DNA of 39,649 bases from an uncultured Pseudomonadota bacterium (GCA_903909415.1 CAIVVS010000197.1:1-39649), one strand, 5' to 3'; counted from the first letter of the stretch, positions 23,555 through 31,766 are shown. A program made the numbers and translations. Notes: generated by a model not told the origin, from the sequence alone.

Positions 23555-24177
23555 CGCAAGCGGATGCCGCGGCGCGCCGCTGGACCCTGATCCCGGTGCG
23601 CGGGCTGGCCGCAGGCAAGACGCGGCTTTCCGCCATGCTCTCTCCCGCACAACGCGCGGCGCTCAACGGGCAGTTGCTCGAGCGTGTGCTGGGCGCCGTA
23701 CGCGACGCCGAAGGCACGCTGGCGCGCTGCGTGGTGGCCAGCGCGGGAGCCGACGCGTTGGGTCTGGCCCGTTCGCTGGGCGCGCAGGCCCTGCAGGAGG
23801 CGCAGGGCACCGGCCTGAACGCCGCGCTGGAACGCGCCGCGACCCACGCGCGCGGCCAGGGCGCGCACACCCTGCTGGTGCTGGCCTCCGACCTGCCCGA
23901 CGTGGACGCCGGGGCGCTGCGGCGCCTGCTGGCCGCGGTGCCGGCGGGTGGCGCGGCCATCGTGGAGGACAAGTCCGGCACCGGCACCAACGGCCTGGTG
24001 CTGCCGGCGCGCCATGCCATGCCCTTCGCCTTCGGCGCGGACAGCCTGGCGAAGCACCGCGCGGCGCTGGCCGACTCCGGCCTGGTGCACCTGGTCTGGA
24101 ACGACCCGGCGCTGGCCTTCGACCTGGACACCCCCGAGGACTGGCGCGCCTTCAGCGCGAGGCAGCGCGCGGCCTGA
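23551..24177 (+). CDS. cofC: CofC-type phospholactate/3-phosphoglycerate guanylyltransferase (F420 biosynthesis)
   Basis: A 208-residue nucleotidyltransferase. The N-terminal IPVRGLAAGKTRLS (14-27) is the CofC/FbiD signature, ASDLPDVD near residue 112 is the metal/product strand, and SGTGTNGLVLP and AFDLDTPEDW complete the family pattern. It activates 2-phospho-L-lactate, phosphoenolpyruvate or 3-phospho-D-glycerate with GTP so that CofD can attach it to FO. A burkholderial homologue (Paraburkholderia/Mycetohabitans rhizoxinica) prefers 3-phosphoglycerate, giving 3PG-F420; whether this one does cannot be read by eye. It is translationally coupled to fbiC. CofD and CofE are not in the window, so they must lie elsewhere if F420 is made. 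Confidence 0.9.
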   Translation: MTQADAAARRWTLIPVRGLAAGKTRLSAMLSPAQRAALNGQLLERVLGAVRDAEGTLARCVVASAGADALGLARSLGAQALQEAQGTGLNAALERAATHARGQGAHTLLVLASDLPDVDAGALRRLLAAVPAGGAAIVEDKSGTGTNGLVLPARHAMPFAFGADSLAKHRAALADSGLVHLVWNDPALAFDLDTPEDWRAFSARQRAA

Positions 24178-24227
24178 CTCCGGCGGGGCCAGGAGCGGCA
24201 CGTCCGGTGCTGCGGCATACTTCGCGG

Positions 24228-24935
24228 ATGCACCCCTTCTCGGTTCCCGACCATGTCGAGCGGCGCATCGTCGAGCGCCGCGGCCGGCTGCATCCGTTCG
24301 AGTCCATAGCTCCGGCGCGCACCGCGCTGGTGGTGATCGACATGCAGAACGCCTTCCTCGCGCCCGGCGCGCCGGTGGAGACGCCGTCGGCCCGCGCGCT
24401 GGTGCCCAACATCAACCGCCTGGCCGTCGCCACGCGCGCCGCGGGCGGCACCGTCGCCTGGGTGTCGGTGCACGTGAACCGCGCCGAGGAATGGCCGGTG
24501 TACTGCAACCACATGCTGAGCCGCGCGACCGCCGACCAGCTGATCGCCAGCCTCACCGAAGGCAGCGAGGGCCATGCGCTCTGGCCCGGGCTGCAGGTGC
24601 AGCCGGGCGACCTGCGCGTGCCCAAGACCCGCTTCAGCGCCTTCCTGCCCTCGGCCTGCGCGCTGCCGACCCTCCTGCGCGAGCGCGGCATCGACACGGT
24701 GCTCGTCTGCGGCACGCTGACCAGCGTGTGCTGCGAGTCCTCGGCGCGCGACGCGGCGATGCAGGACTTCAAGGCCATCATGGTGTCCGACGCCAACGCG
24801 ACCCGCACCGACGAGGAACACGCCGCCGCGCTGGTCGCCTTCCTGCAATCGTTCGGCGACGTGCGCACCACCGACGAGTCCGTTTCCTTGCTTGAACGCG
24901 GCACGGCACGCCAGCCGGCCGCGGCGACGCCTTGA
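24228..24935 (+). CDS. Isochorismatase-fold cysteine hydrolase
   Basis: A 235-residue enzyme with the catalytic triad of the family: D38 in ALVVIDMQNAF, K133 in VPKTRFSAF and C168 in CGTLTSVCCESSARDA. Relatives with a full triad are amidohydrolases: N-carbamoylsarcosine amidase, ureidoacrylate hydrolase RutB, nicotinamidase, biuret hydrolase. The ATG at 24228 fits the family length; an alternative GTG at 24207 has AGGAG 11 bases upstream, so the start is not certain. It lies 50 bp after cofC and 32 bp before a substrate-binding protein. It probably cleaves a carbamoyl or linear amide produced by ring opening; a second member is at 35430-36068. Confidence 0.88.
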   Translation: MHPFSVPDHVERRIVERRGRLHPFESIAPARTALVVIDMQNAFLAPGAPVETPSARALVPNINRLAVATRAAGGTVAWVSVHVNRAEEWPVYCNHMLSRATADQLIASLTEGSEGHALWPGLQVQPGDLRVPKTRFSAFLPSACALPTLLRERGIDTVLVCGTLTSVCCESSARDAAMQDFKAIMVSDANATRTDEEHAAALVAFLQSFGDVRTTDESVSLLERGTARQPAAATP

Positions 24936-24967
24936 ACCACGCCCTACGGAGAACCGGAGAAAAAACA

Positions 24968-26113
24968 ATGAAAACAGCCGTTTATATCAGAATTGCGGCA
25001 TTTTCAACGCTGGCCATGCTGGCCGCGGGCAGCGTCCGCGCCGAGATCACCGTCGGCGTGGTGCTGGGCGCATCAGGCCCCACCGCTTCGATCAGCATCC
25101 CCTACCGCAACACCTACCAGATCGTGCCGCGCACGCTCGGCGGCGAGAAGGCGCGCTTCATCATCCTGGACGACACCGGCAACCCCGGCGAGGCGGTCAA
25201 GCACATGCGCCGCCTGGTGACCGAGGACAAGGTCGACATCGTGCTCGGCTCGACCTACACGCCGGCCTGCCTGGCCATGGCCGACGTCGCGCTGGAGACG
25301 AAGACCGCGATGGTGTGCATGTCGCCCACCGTGCCGCCGGCGGACAAGCACCCCTGGTTCTTCACCATCCCGCAGCGCCTGCCGGTGATGATGGGCGGCA
25401 TCGTCGACCACATGAAGGCCAATGGCGTGAAGTCCATCGGCTTCATCGGCTTCGCCGACGGCTGGGGCGACCTCACCCTGGGCGCGATCGAGCAGGGCGC
25501 GGGCCCGGCGGGCATCAGGATCGTCGCGCGCGAGCGCTACCAGCGCAACGACACTTCGGTCACCGCGCAGGTGCTCAAGGTCATGGCGGCCAGTCCCGAC
25601 GCGGTGTTCCTCGGCGCCTCGGGCACGCCCGCGGCGCTGCCGCAGGCGACGCTGCTGGAGCGCGGCTTCAAGGGCCGCATCTACCAGACGCACGGCGTGA
25701 TCAACAAGGATTTCCTGCGCGTGGGCGGCAAGAACGTCGAGGGCACCATCGCCCCGACCGGCCCGCTGGTGGTGGCCGACCAGCTGCCCGACTCCAACCC
25801 GATCAAGAAGGTGGCGCTGCAGTTCTTCAAGATGTACGACGCCGCCTATCCGGACGATGCGCGCAACCCGTTCGCGGGCTATGCCTACGACGGCTACCTG
25901 AACCTGAACGCCGCCGCCGGCCCTGCGCTGAAGAAGGCCAGACCCGGCACGGTGGAGTTCCGCATGGCGCTGCGCGAGGCGATGGAGAACCTGAAGGAAG
26001 TGGTGGGCACGCACGCGGTGTACAACACCACGCCCACCGACCACAACGGCGCCGATGCGCGAGCCCGCGTGATGGTCACGGTGCAGGGCGGGACCTGGAA
26101 GCTGCTGCCCTGA
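24968..26113 (+). CDS. Periplasmic substrate-binding protein (Peripla_BP_6)
   Basis: A 381-residue secreted binding protein. Signal peptide MKTAVYIRIAAFSTLAMLAA ending SVRA-EI; mature part begins ITVGVVLGASGPTAS, followed by LDDTGNPGEAVKHMRRLVTEDKVDIVLGSTYTPACLAMADVA. Start at ATG 24968 with GGAGAA upstream; the first 20 codons are notably AT-rich for this window, which may favour initiation. Last gene of the fbiC operon. It differs from the binding protein at 19979, so the operon supplies two ligand specificities, perhaps both docking on LivHM system 1. Ligand unknown. Confidence 0.9.
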   Translation: MKTAVYIRIAAFSTLAMLAAGSVRAEITVGVVLGASGPTASISIPYRNTYQIVPRTLGGEKARFIILDDTGNPGEAVKHMRRLVTEDKVDIVLGSTYTPACLAMADVALETKTAMVCMSPTVPPADKHPWFFTIPQRLPVMMGGIVDHMKANGVKSIGFIGFADGWGDLTLGAIEQGAGPAGIRIVARERYQRNDTSVTAQVLKVMAASPDAVFLGASGTPAALPQATLLERGFKGRIYQTHGVINKDFLRVGGKNVEGTIAPTGPLVVADQLPDSNPIKKVALQFFKMYDAAYPDDARNPFAGYAYDGYLNLNAAAGPALKKARPGTVEFRMALREAMENLKEVVGTHAVYNTTPTDHNGADARARVMVTVQGGTWKLLP

Positions 26114-26144
26114 CCCGGGCGCGGGCGGTGCGGCCGGGACCTGC

Positions 26145-27251
26145 CTAGGGCTGCAGGTCCAGTTCCGCGGCGATGCTGTCGCTGGGCGACAGCTCGCCGA
26201 CCCGCACGCCCACCAGCCGCACCGGGCGGTGCAGCTCGATCCGCCCCAGGCATTCGAAGGCCGCCTTGCGTATCACCAGGGGGTCGTTGGTCGGCCCGGG
26301 CAGGGTGCGGTCGCGCGTCACGGTCTCGAAGCCGGTGAAGCGCAGCTTGATGCCGATGGTGCGCCCGGCGTAGCGCTTCTCGCGCAGCTCGTCGGCGACC
26401 TGCCGCGACAGCTTCGCGATGGTCGCGGCCACCACCTGCCAGTCGCGCGTGTCCTCGGCGAAGGTGGTCTCGCGGCTGCGCGACTTGGGCTCGCGCTCCA
26501 CCGACAAGGGCCGGTCCAGCCGGCCGTGCGCCGCCTCGTGCATGAAGCCGGCGTGGCGCGCGCCGAAGGCTGCGTTCAGGCGCGACAGCGGCACGGCCGC
26601 CAGCTCGCCGATGGTGTGGATGCGCAGCGACTTGAGCTTCTCGTCGGCCTTGGGGCCGATGCCGGGGATGCGCCGCGCCGGCAGCGGCCAGATGCGCGTC
26701 TCGATGTCCTCCGGGCGGACCACGGTGATGCCGTCGGGCTTGTCCAGCTCCGACGATATCTTCGCCAGCAGCTTGTTGGGCGCGATGCCCACCGAGCAGG
26801 TGAGCGTGGAGTCCTCGCGGATGCGGTCCTTCAGCCCGCGCGCGATCGCCACGCTGTCGCCGGGCACGTCGGTGATGTCCAGGAAGGCCTCGTCGATGCC
26901 GCGGTCCTCGAACACCGGCGACACCGCCTGCATGATGGCCTTGAAGCGCCGCGACCAATGGGTGTAGGCGGCGAAGTCGGTCGGCAGCCGGATCGCGTCC
27001 GGGCACAGCCGCGCCGCGGTCATCATCGGCATGCCGGAGCGCACGCCGAACTCGCGCGCCTCGTAGGTGCAGGTGGAGACCACGCCGCGCCCGGCGTAGT
27101 CGCGCAGCACCGCGTCGGCCTCGCCCTCATCACCCCGCCGCCCGCCGATGACGATGGGCCTGCCGCGCAGGTCGGGGCGGCGCAGCAACTCGACCGACGC
27201 GAAGAACGCGTCCATGTCGAGGTGCAGGATGCGGCGCTCGGGAGGATTCAC
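26145..27251 (-). CDS. dinB: DNA polymerase IV (Y-family translesion polymerase)
   Basis: A 368-residue Y-family polymerase. Palm motifs: LHLDMDAFFASVE (metal Asp) at residues 9-21 and GIDEAFLDIT with the second catalytic Asp-Glu. VGIAPNKLLAKISSELDKPDG and the helix-hairpin-helix segment RRIPGIGPKADEKLKSL follow, then the little-finger domain. A C-terminal beta-clamp motif of the usual QLxLF kind is not evident in the last residues (IAAELDLQP). It copies past damaged bases. It converges on the substrate-binding protein operon and lies 51 bp after the amidase gene on the same strand, separated by a hairpin, so it is probably a housekeeping gene that merely borders the catabolic operon. Confidence 0.95.
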   Translation of the reverse strand: MNPPERRILHLDMDAFFASVELLRRPDLRGRPIVIGGRRGDEGEADAVLRDYAGRGVVSTCTYEAREFGVRSGMPMMTAARLCPDAIRLPTDFAAYTHWSRRFKAIMQAVSPVFEDRGIDEAFLDITDVPGDSVAIARGLKDRIREDSTLTCSVGIAPNKLLAKISSELDKPDGITVVRPEDIETRIWPLPARRIPGIGPKADEKLKSLRIHTIGELAAVPLSRLNAAFGARHAGFMHEAAHGRLDRPLSVEREPKSRSRETTFAEDTRDWQVVAATIAKLSRQVADELREKRYAGRTIGIKLRFTGFETVTRDRTLPGPTNDPLVIRKAAFECLGRIELHRPVRLVGVRVGELSPSDSIAAELDLQP

Positions 27252-27263
27252 CCCGCCAGTTTA

Positions 27264-27293
27264 GCGGTCGCTGCGTGAATCAACCGCGACCGC
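27264..27293 (-). terminator. Hairpin after the amidase operon
   Basis: Perfect 8-bp arms GCGGTCGC (27264-27271) and GCGACCGC (27286-27293) around a 14-base loop, in the 51-bp gap between the amidase stop and dinB. No T-tract follows on the minus strand; it may still end or attenuate the 11-gene operon. Confidence 0.4.
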
Positions 27294-27302
27294 CTGCCTG
27301 AT

Positions 27303-28724
27303 TCAGGCGGCGGCCGGCGGCACGCGCGTGTGCCAGTCAGTGAGCCGCTGGTAGGCATCGGCCGCGGCCAGCAGCGACGCTTCCTCGAAGCCTCGCGCCA
27401 CCAGCTGGAAGCCCACCGGCAGGCCGTCGGGCGTGAACCCGCAGGGCACGGACACGGCGGGCAGGCCGAGGTAGTTGATGCCGCGGGTGCAGTGCGTGCA
27501 GGCGGCGATCGCCGCGGCCACGTCGGCGGGCGAGCCGCTGGTGGTCTGCGCGATGCTGGGCACCGGGATGGACACGGCGGGCAGGAACACCAGGTCGGCG
27601 TCACCCATCGCAGTGGCGAGCCACTCGGCGGTCAGGCGGGCGCGCAGGGCCAGCGCCTCGGCGTAGCGCACCGCCGGATAGAACAGGCCGGGCTCGATGC
27701 GCGAGCGCACCTGGTCGGCATAGTCCTGCGGCCGCTCGCGCAGCCAGCGCCGGTGCAGGGTCGCCGCCTCCACGGTGAGCGCCATGTGCGCCATGGCGTT
27801 GATCGCGGCCATGTCCGGTGACGCGGTATCGATGATCGTGGCCCCGGCCGCGCGCATCACGGCCAGTGCCTCGTCCAGCGCTGGCCGCACCGCCGGATCC
27901 ACCAGTTCGACGTAGTAGCCGCGCGGCACCGCGATGCGCCGGCCGGCGAGCGAGCCGGTGAGCGCCGCCTCGTAGTCGGGCACCGGCACCACCTGGGTGT
28001 GCGCGTCGGCGGCGTCGGCGCCGGCGATCACCTGCATCAGGCGGGCACAGTCGCGCGCGCTCGCGGCCAGCGGCCCGACGCAGTCCAGCGACCAGGACAG
28101 CGGCATCACGCCATGGCGGCTGACGCGGCCCAGCGTGGGCTTGAGGCCGGTGATGCCGCACATCGCCGCCGGATGGCGGATCGAGCCGCCGGTGTCGGTG
28201 CCCAGCGACCCCGCGACCAGGCGCGCGGCCACCGCGATGCCCGATCCGCTGGACGAGCCGCCGCAGCAGTGATCCGCGTTCCACGGGTTGCGCCCGTGGC
28301 CGTAGTGGCCGTTGAAGCCCGTTGGCGACATGGCGAACTCGCACATGTGCAGCCGGCCGAGGTCCAGCGCACCGGCGAGGTCCAGGCGCGCGAGCACGGT
28401 CGCGGTGTGGTCGGGGATGAAGCCCGCGCGTATCGACGAGCCGCAGGCGCTCTCCCGCCCGGCGCGGTAGAACAGGTCCTTGTGCGCCAGCGGCACGCCG
28501 GCCAGCGGCCCCAGCCTGTCGCCGCGGGCGCGCGCCGTGTCCACCTTGCGCGCTTGCTCGCGCACGCCGTCGCCGGCATCGGCCACCAGCGCGTTGAACA
28601 CCGGCCCGAGCCGGCGCAGGCGCGCAAGCGATGCACCAGCCGCCGCCTCGGCCGTGACTTCACCCGCACCGATCGCGTCCGCCAGCCCGGCGACGCCCAG
28701 GCCGGCCAGTTGCGCCTCGTTCAC
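27303..28724 (-). CDS. Amidase-signature hydrolase, AtzE/GatA-like
   Basis: A 473-residue amidase with the Ser-cisSer-Lys triad: K82 in VPLAHKDLF, S157 in CCGGSSSGSGIAV and S181 in GTDTGGSIRHPAAMCG. The spacing equals that of GatA (79/154/178 plus 3). The start is a GTG that overlaps the stop of the 76-codon gene upstream (GTGA), so the two proteins are made in step. A GatA-like amidase with a tiny partner encoded directly upstream is the arrangement of AtzE/AtzG, the 1-carboxybiuret hydrolase of cyanuric acid breakdown, as well as of GatA/GatC. As a true GatCAB subunit would travel with gatB, a catabolic amidase is favoured. Final gene of the leftward operon. Confidence 0.9.
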   Translation of the reverse strand: MNEAQLAGLGVAGLADAIGAGEVTAEAAAGASLARLRRLGPVFNALVADAGDGVREQARKVDTARARGDRLGPLAGVPLAHKDLFYRAGRESACGSSIRAGFIPDHTATVLARLDLAGALDLGRLHMCEFAMSPTGFNGHYGHGRNPWNADHCCGGSSSGSGIAVAARLVAGSLGTDTGGSIRHPAAMCGITGLKPTLGRVSRHGVMPLSWSLDCVGPLAASARDCARLMQVIAGADAADAHTQVVPVPDYEAALTGSLAGRRIAVPRGYYVELVDPAVRPALDEALAVMRAAGATIIDTASPDMAAINAMAHMALTVEAATLHRRWLRERPQDYADQVRSRIEPGLFYPAVRYAEALALRARLTAEWLATAMGDADLVFLPAVSIPVPSIAQTTSGSPADVAAAIAACTHCTRGINYLGLPAVSVPCGFTPDGLPVGFQLVARGFEEASLLAAADAYQRLTDWHTRVPPAAA

Positions 28725-28951
28725 GCGGATTCCACCCGGTCGGGCAGGCCGCGCGTCAACAGGCCTGCGTGGTCGCTGGGAACGTCGTCCAGCGTCAGCC
28801 GCTTGTCGGCCGCGGCGGCGACGGCGGCATCCATGGCCCGCACCAGCGGCGCGGCGCGGCCCACGCGCTCGGGCGCCGGCGTCCCGCCCATCGCCGCGGA
28901 TGCGATCCTCGCCAGGCTGGCGGCGTCCAGCACCTCGTCACGGTCGGGCAT
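28721..28951 (-). CDS. Small AtzG/GatC-like amidase partner subunit
   Basis: A 76-residue, mostly helical protein, beginning MPDRDEVLDAASLARIASAA and continuing with a second helix rich in Ala (PLVRAMDAAVAAAADKRLTL), then DDVPSDHAGLLTRGLP. The general shape (two helices, then a short extended tail with a Leu-Pro-Asp-containing end) is that of GatC and of the AtzG/DUF4089 proteins. Evidence that it is real: it is fitted exactly between livF (3-bp gap) and the amidase GTG (4-bp overlap), on the same strand. Its likely job is to stabilise the AtzE-like amidase. By-eye similarity to AtzG is weak, so the family label is provisional. Confidence 0.65.
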   Translation of the reverse strand: MPDRDEVLDAASLARIASAAMGGTPAPERVGRAAPLVRAMDAAVAAAADKRLTLDDVPSDHAGLLTRGLPDRVESA

Positions 28952-28954
28952 GGC

Positions 28955-29650
28955 TCAGACGCCGAGGAAGCGCTTCATGGTGTCGCGGTCGTCGCGCAGG
29001 ACATCGGTGCTGCCGTGCCAGACGATGCGGCCGGTCTCGAGGATGTAGGCCTCGTCGGCGGCGGCCAGCGCGCTGTACAGGTTCTGCTCCACCAGCAGGA
29101 TGGCCAGGCCGGTCTTCTTCAGCTCGATGATGATGGCCTCCAGCGCCTGCACCATCACCGGCGCCAGCCCCTCGGAGGGCTCGTCCAGCAGCAGCAGTTC
29201 CGGGTCCAGCATCAGCGCGCGCGCCACGGCCAGCATCTGGCGCTCGCCGCCGGAGAGCTGGTTGCCGCGATGCTGACGGCGCTCGGCCAGGCGCGGGAAC
29301 AGGCCGAAGACGCGCTCCTGGGTCCAGGCCGAACCGCGCTTCTCGACGATCTTCAGGTGCTCGACCACGGTGAGCGAGGCGAACAGCCTGCGCCCCTGCG
29401 GCACCAGTCCGATGCGCTTGCCCGCCACCAGGTGCGGGCGCATGCCGGTGAGCTCGGTGCCGTTGTAGCGCACGCTGCCCGAGCGCACCTCGGGCGGGTT
29501 CAGGCCCATGATGGAGCGGATCAGCGTGGTCTTGCCCATGCCGTTCCTGCCGAGCAGCGCGACCACGCGGCTCTGGGGCACGTCCAGCGTCACGCCGTTC
29601 AGGATGTGCGCGTCGCCGTAATAGCTGTGCAGGTCCCGTACCTCAAGCAT
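28955..29650 (-). CDS. livF: Liv-type ABC transporter ATP-binding protein LivF (system 2)
   Basis: A 231-residue ATPase: Walker A GRNGMGKTT, Q-loop GLVPQGRRLF, signature LSGGERQ, Walker B LLLLDEPSEGLAP, and the LivF-typical VEQN. Starts at ATG 29650, overlapping livG by 8 bp. It is followed 3 bp later by the AtzG-like gene, so transport and amidase functions are on one message. It differs throughout from LivF of system 1, so the two transporters are not a recent duplication. Confidence 0.92.
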   Translation of the reverse strand: MLEVRDLHSYYGDAHILNGVTLDVPQSRVVALLGRNGMGKTTLIRSIMGLNPPEVRSGSVRYNGTELTGMRPHLVAGKRIGLVPQGRRLFASLTVVEHLKIVEKRGSAWTQERVFGLFPRLAERRQHRGNQLSGGERQMLAVARALMLDPELLLLDEPSEGLAPVMVQALEAIIIELKKTGLAILLVEQNLYSALAAADEAYILETGRIVWHGSTDVLRDDRDTMKRFLGV

Positions 29651-30398
29651 GGTGCGGCTTCCCGAGGTAGACCTCCTGCACGCGCGGGTCCTCGCGGATC
29701 GCGTCGGGCGAGGCCTCGACCAGCACCTGGCCGAAATGCAGGCAGGAGACGAAATCCACCAGTCCCAGCGCAAGGTCCATGTCGTGCTCGATCAGGATCA
29801 GTGTCAGGTCGCGCGGCAGCGCGCGTATAACTTCGGCCGTGGTGACGCGCTCGGCGGGCGACAGGCCGGCGGCCGGCTCGTCCAGCAGCAGCAGCTTCGG
29901 GCTCGTGACCAGGGCCATGGCCAGCTCCAGCTGGCGCTGTTCGCCATAGGACAGGTGGCGCGTGACCACGTCGCGCCTGGCATCCAGGCGCGAGGAGGCC
30001 AGCGCCCGGTCGATCGACTCGGCCTCGGTGGCGTTGGCGTGGTCGCCCGCGAGCATGGCGAACTTGCGCGCCGACAGGCCGCGCGCGGCCAGCCTCAGGT
30101 TCTCGGCCACGGTCAGGCCGGGAAACAGGTTGGTGATCTGGAAGGTGCGCGCCATGCCCAGTTGGGCGCGCTGGTGCGCTCGCAGCCGGGTGATGTCGCG
30201 CCCCGCATAGCGTATGGAACCCGCCGACGCCGGCACCTCGCCGGCGATGGCGTTGAACAGCGTGGTCTTGCCCGCGCCGTTGGGGCCGATGATGGCGCGG
30301 CGCTCCCCGGCCGCCACCGACAGCGTGACGCCGTCTACGGCGCGCAGCGCGCCGAAGGTGACGCACACGCCGTCGAGCTGCAGCAGCGGACCGGACAT
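29643..30398 (-). CDS. livG: Liv-type ABC transporter ATP-binding protein LivG (system 2)
   Basis: A 251-residue ATPase with Walker A GPNGAGKTT, the LivG-specific MARTFQITNLFPGLTVAENL, signature LSYGEQRQLE, Walker B LLLLDEPAAGLSP and H-loop IEHDMD. Twenty-four bases separate it from the binding-protein gene upstream. With LivF it forms the ATPase dimer for the LivHM permease encoded further upstream in the same operon. Confidence 0.93.
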   Translation of the reverse strand: MSGPLLQLDGVCVTFGALRAVDGVTLSVAAGERRAIIGPNGAGKTTLFNAIAGEVPASAGSIRYAGRDITRLRAHQRAQLGMARTFQITNLFPGLTVAENLRLAARGLSARKFAMLAGDHANATEAESIDRALASSRLDARRDVVTRHLSYGEQRQLELAMALVTSPKLLLLDEPAAGLSPAERVTTAEVIRALPRDLTLILIEHDMDLALGLVDFVSCLHFGQVLVEASPDAIREDPRVQEVYLGKPHHA

Positions 30399-30422
30399 TG
30401 CGTTGCTCCCCTTGCCCGCGGC

Positions 30423-31676
30423 TCAGCTCTTCTTGAGGCCCTGGAAGGTGCGCGAGTAGGACGGCTGCTTCAGGTACTCCTCGGGCTTGTACTTCCAGAA
30501 CTGCGAGACGTTCGGGTACACCTCCAGCGGCATGTTCCAGTACTTGCCGTCGGCGCGGCGCTTGGTCTCGCGCACGAAGATGTCGTAGATCGGGTTGCCG
30601 TAGTCGTCCAGGCGCACCGGGCGGCCGAGCGGCGAGTTGGTCAGCACCACCTTGCGCATCGCGGCCAGGAACGCGGCCTTGTCCTCGACCTTGCCGTTGA
30701 TGGCCTTGATCGCCTCGACCATCCACATCGCGCAGGAGTAGTGCGAGAAGCCGTAGATCGACGGGATCTTGCCGAAGGCCTTCTCGTAGTCGGTCACGAA
30801 CTTGGCGGTGATCGGGGCGTCCGAGCCTTCCGCGAAGTGGGCCGTGGACACCACGCCCTCGCACTCGGCGCCCAGCGTGCGGATCACCGACTGGTCGGTG
30901 AGGTTCATCGCGCCCAGCAGCGGGATCTTGCCCTTGAGGCCGAAGTTCTGCCACTGGGTCAGGAAGCGGTTCGCGTCGGCGCCGGTCTCCATGGAGAACA
31001 CGGCGTCCGGGTTCAGGCTCTGGATCTGCGCGAGGTAGGGGCTGAAGTCCGCGGTGTTGATCGGGTTCCAGAACTGGTTCAGCACCGAGCCGCCCATCTC
31101 CGTGAAGGTCTGCACGAAGCCGCCGCACTGCTCGTGGCCGAAGGCGTAGTCCTGGCTGACCGTGACGATCTTGCGGTAGCCCTTCTTGTAGGCCCAGTCG
31201 GCCAGCGGACGCGACATCTGGCTGGCGGTGTAGCCTGCGGCGCGCACCACGTTCGGGATGCGCTGGCGCTGGGTCAGGTCGTCGGCGGCGACCACCGGGA
31301 TGATGTAGGGCACGCCGTTGCCCTTGACGTACTGGGCGACCGCCAGGCCGGTGTTGGCGATGATGTTGCCGACCAGGAAGTGCACGTTGCGCTGCTCAAC
31401 CAGGCGGCGCGCCTTCTGCAGCGCGATGTCCGGGTTGGAGCCGTCGTCCTCGACGATGATCTCCACGTCGCGGTTGCCGATCTTCTTGCCGTTCAGGTCG
31501 AAGTAGTAGTTGAAGCCCTCGACCAGTTCCTTGCCGCCGGAGGCGAGCACGCCGGTGAGCGGCGCGGACAGGCCGATGCGGATCGGGCCGGTCTGCGCGT
31601 GGGTGTGGACCCAGGGTCCCGCCGCCGCCGTGGCGGCCGCTGCGCCCGTTCCCTTGATGAATGTACGACGATCCAT
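30423..31676 (-). CDS. Periplasmic substrate-binding protein with Tat-like signal (Peripla_BP_6)
   Basis: A 417-residue binding protein. The N-terminus MDRRTFIKGTGAAAATAAAG is a twin-arginine signal (RRTFIKG), unlike the Sec signals of the two other binding proteins in the window. The mature domain starts PIRIGLSAPLTGVLASGGKE; DVEIIVEDDGSNPDIALQKARRLVEQ and VHFLVGNIIANTG fit the amide/urea/branched-chain binding family. Tat export suggests folding, possibly with a bound ligand, before export. It lies between livM and livG of system 2 and surely serves that transporter. A 90-bp gap with a 13-bp tandem repeat separates it from livM. Confidence 0.92.
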   Translation of the reverse strand: MDRRTFIKGTGAAAATAAAGPWVHTHAQTGPIRIGLSAPLTGVLASGGKELVEGFNYYFDLNGKKIGNRDVEIIVEDDGSNPDIALQKARRLVEQRNVHFLVGNIIANTGLAVAQYVKGNGVPYIIPVVAADDLTQRQRIPNVVRAAGYTASQMSRPLADWAYKKGYRKIVTVSQDYAFGHEQCGGFVQTFTEMGGSVLNQFWNPINTADFSPYLAQIQSLNPDAVFSMETGADANRFLTQWQNFGLKGKIPLLGAMNLTDQSVIRTLGAECEGVVSTAHFAEGSDAPITAKFVTDYEKAFGKIPSIYGFSHYSCAMWMVEAIKAINGKVEDKAAFLAAMRKVVLTNSPLGRPVRLDDYGNPIYDIFVRETKRRADGKYWNMPLEVYPNVSQFWKYKPEEYLKQPSYSRTFQGLKKS

Positions 31677-31701
31677 GCTGTTCTCCTGAGTGAGGTGGAT
31701 G

Positions 31702-31727
31702 CCCTGCCGGACTGCCCTGCCAGACTG
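31702..31727. repeat. 13-bp tandem direct repeat in the livM-SBP gap
   Basis: CCCTGCCGGACTG (31702-31714) and CCCTGCCAGACTG (31715-31727), one mismatch, in the 90-bp spacer upstream of the binding-protein gene. It may be slippage, or part of an RNA structure setting binding-protein level. Confidence 0.6.
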
Positions 31728-31766
31728 TACTGTGTACCGCGCGACCAGCGCCGCAACGTCGAACCG

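Noticed and set aside
21344..23650. Minus-strand open frame of 768 codons over fbiC
   Set aside because: Antisense shadow of the FO synthase gene, which carries both radical-SAM motifs.
26114..26144. GC-rich inverted bases as a terminator between the binding protein and dinB
   Set aside because: CCCGG/CCGGG arms are only 5 bp with a long gap and no T-tract; no better than chance in this base composition.
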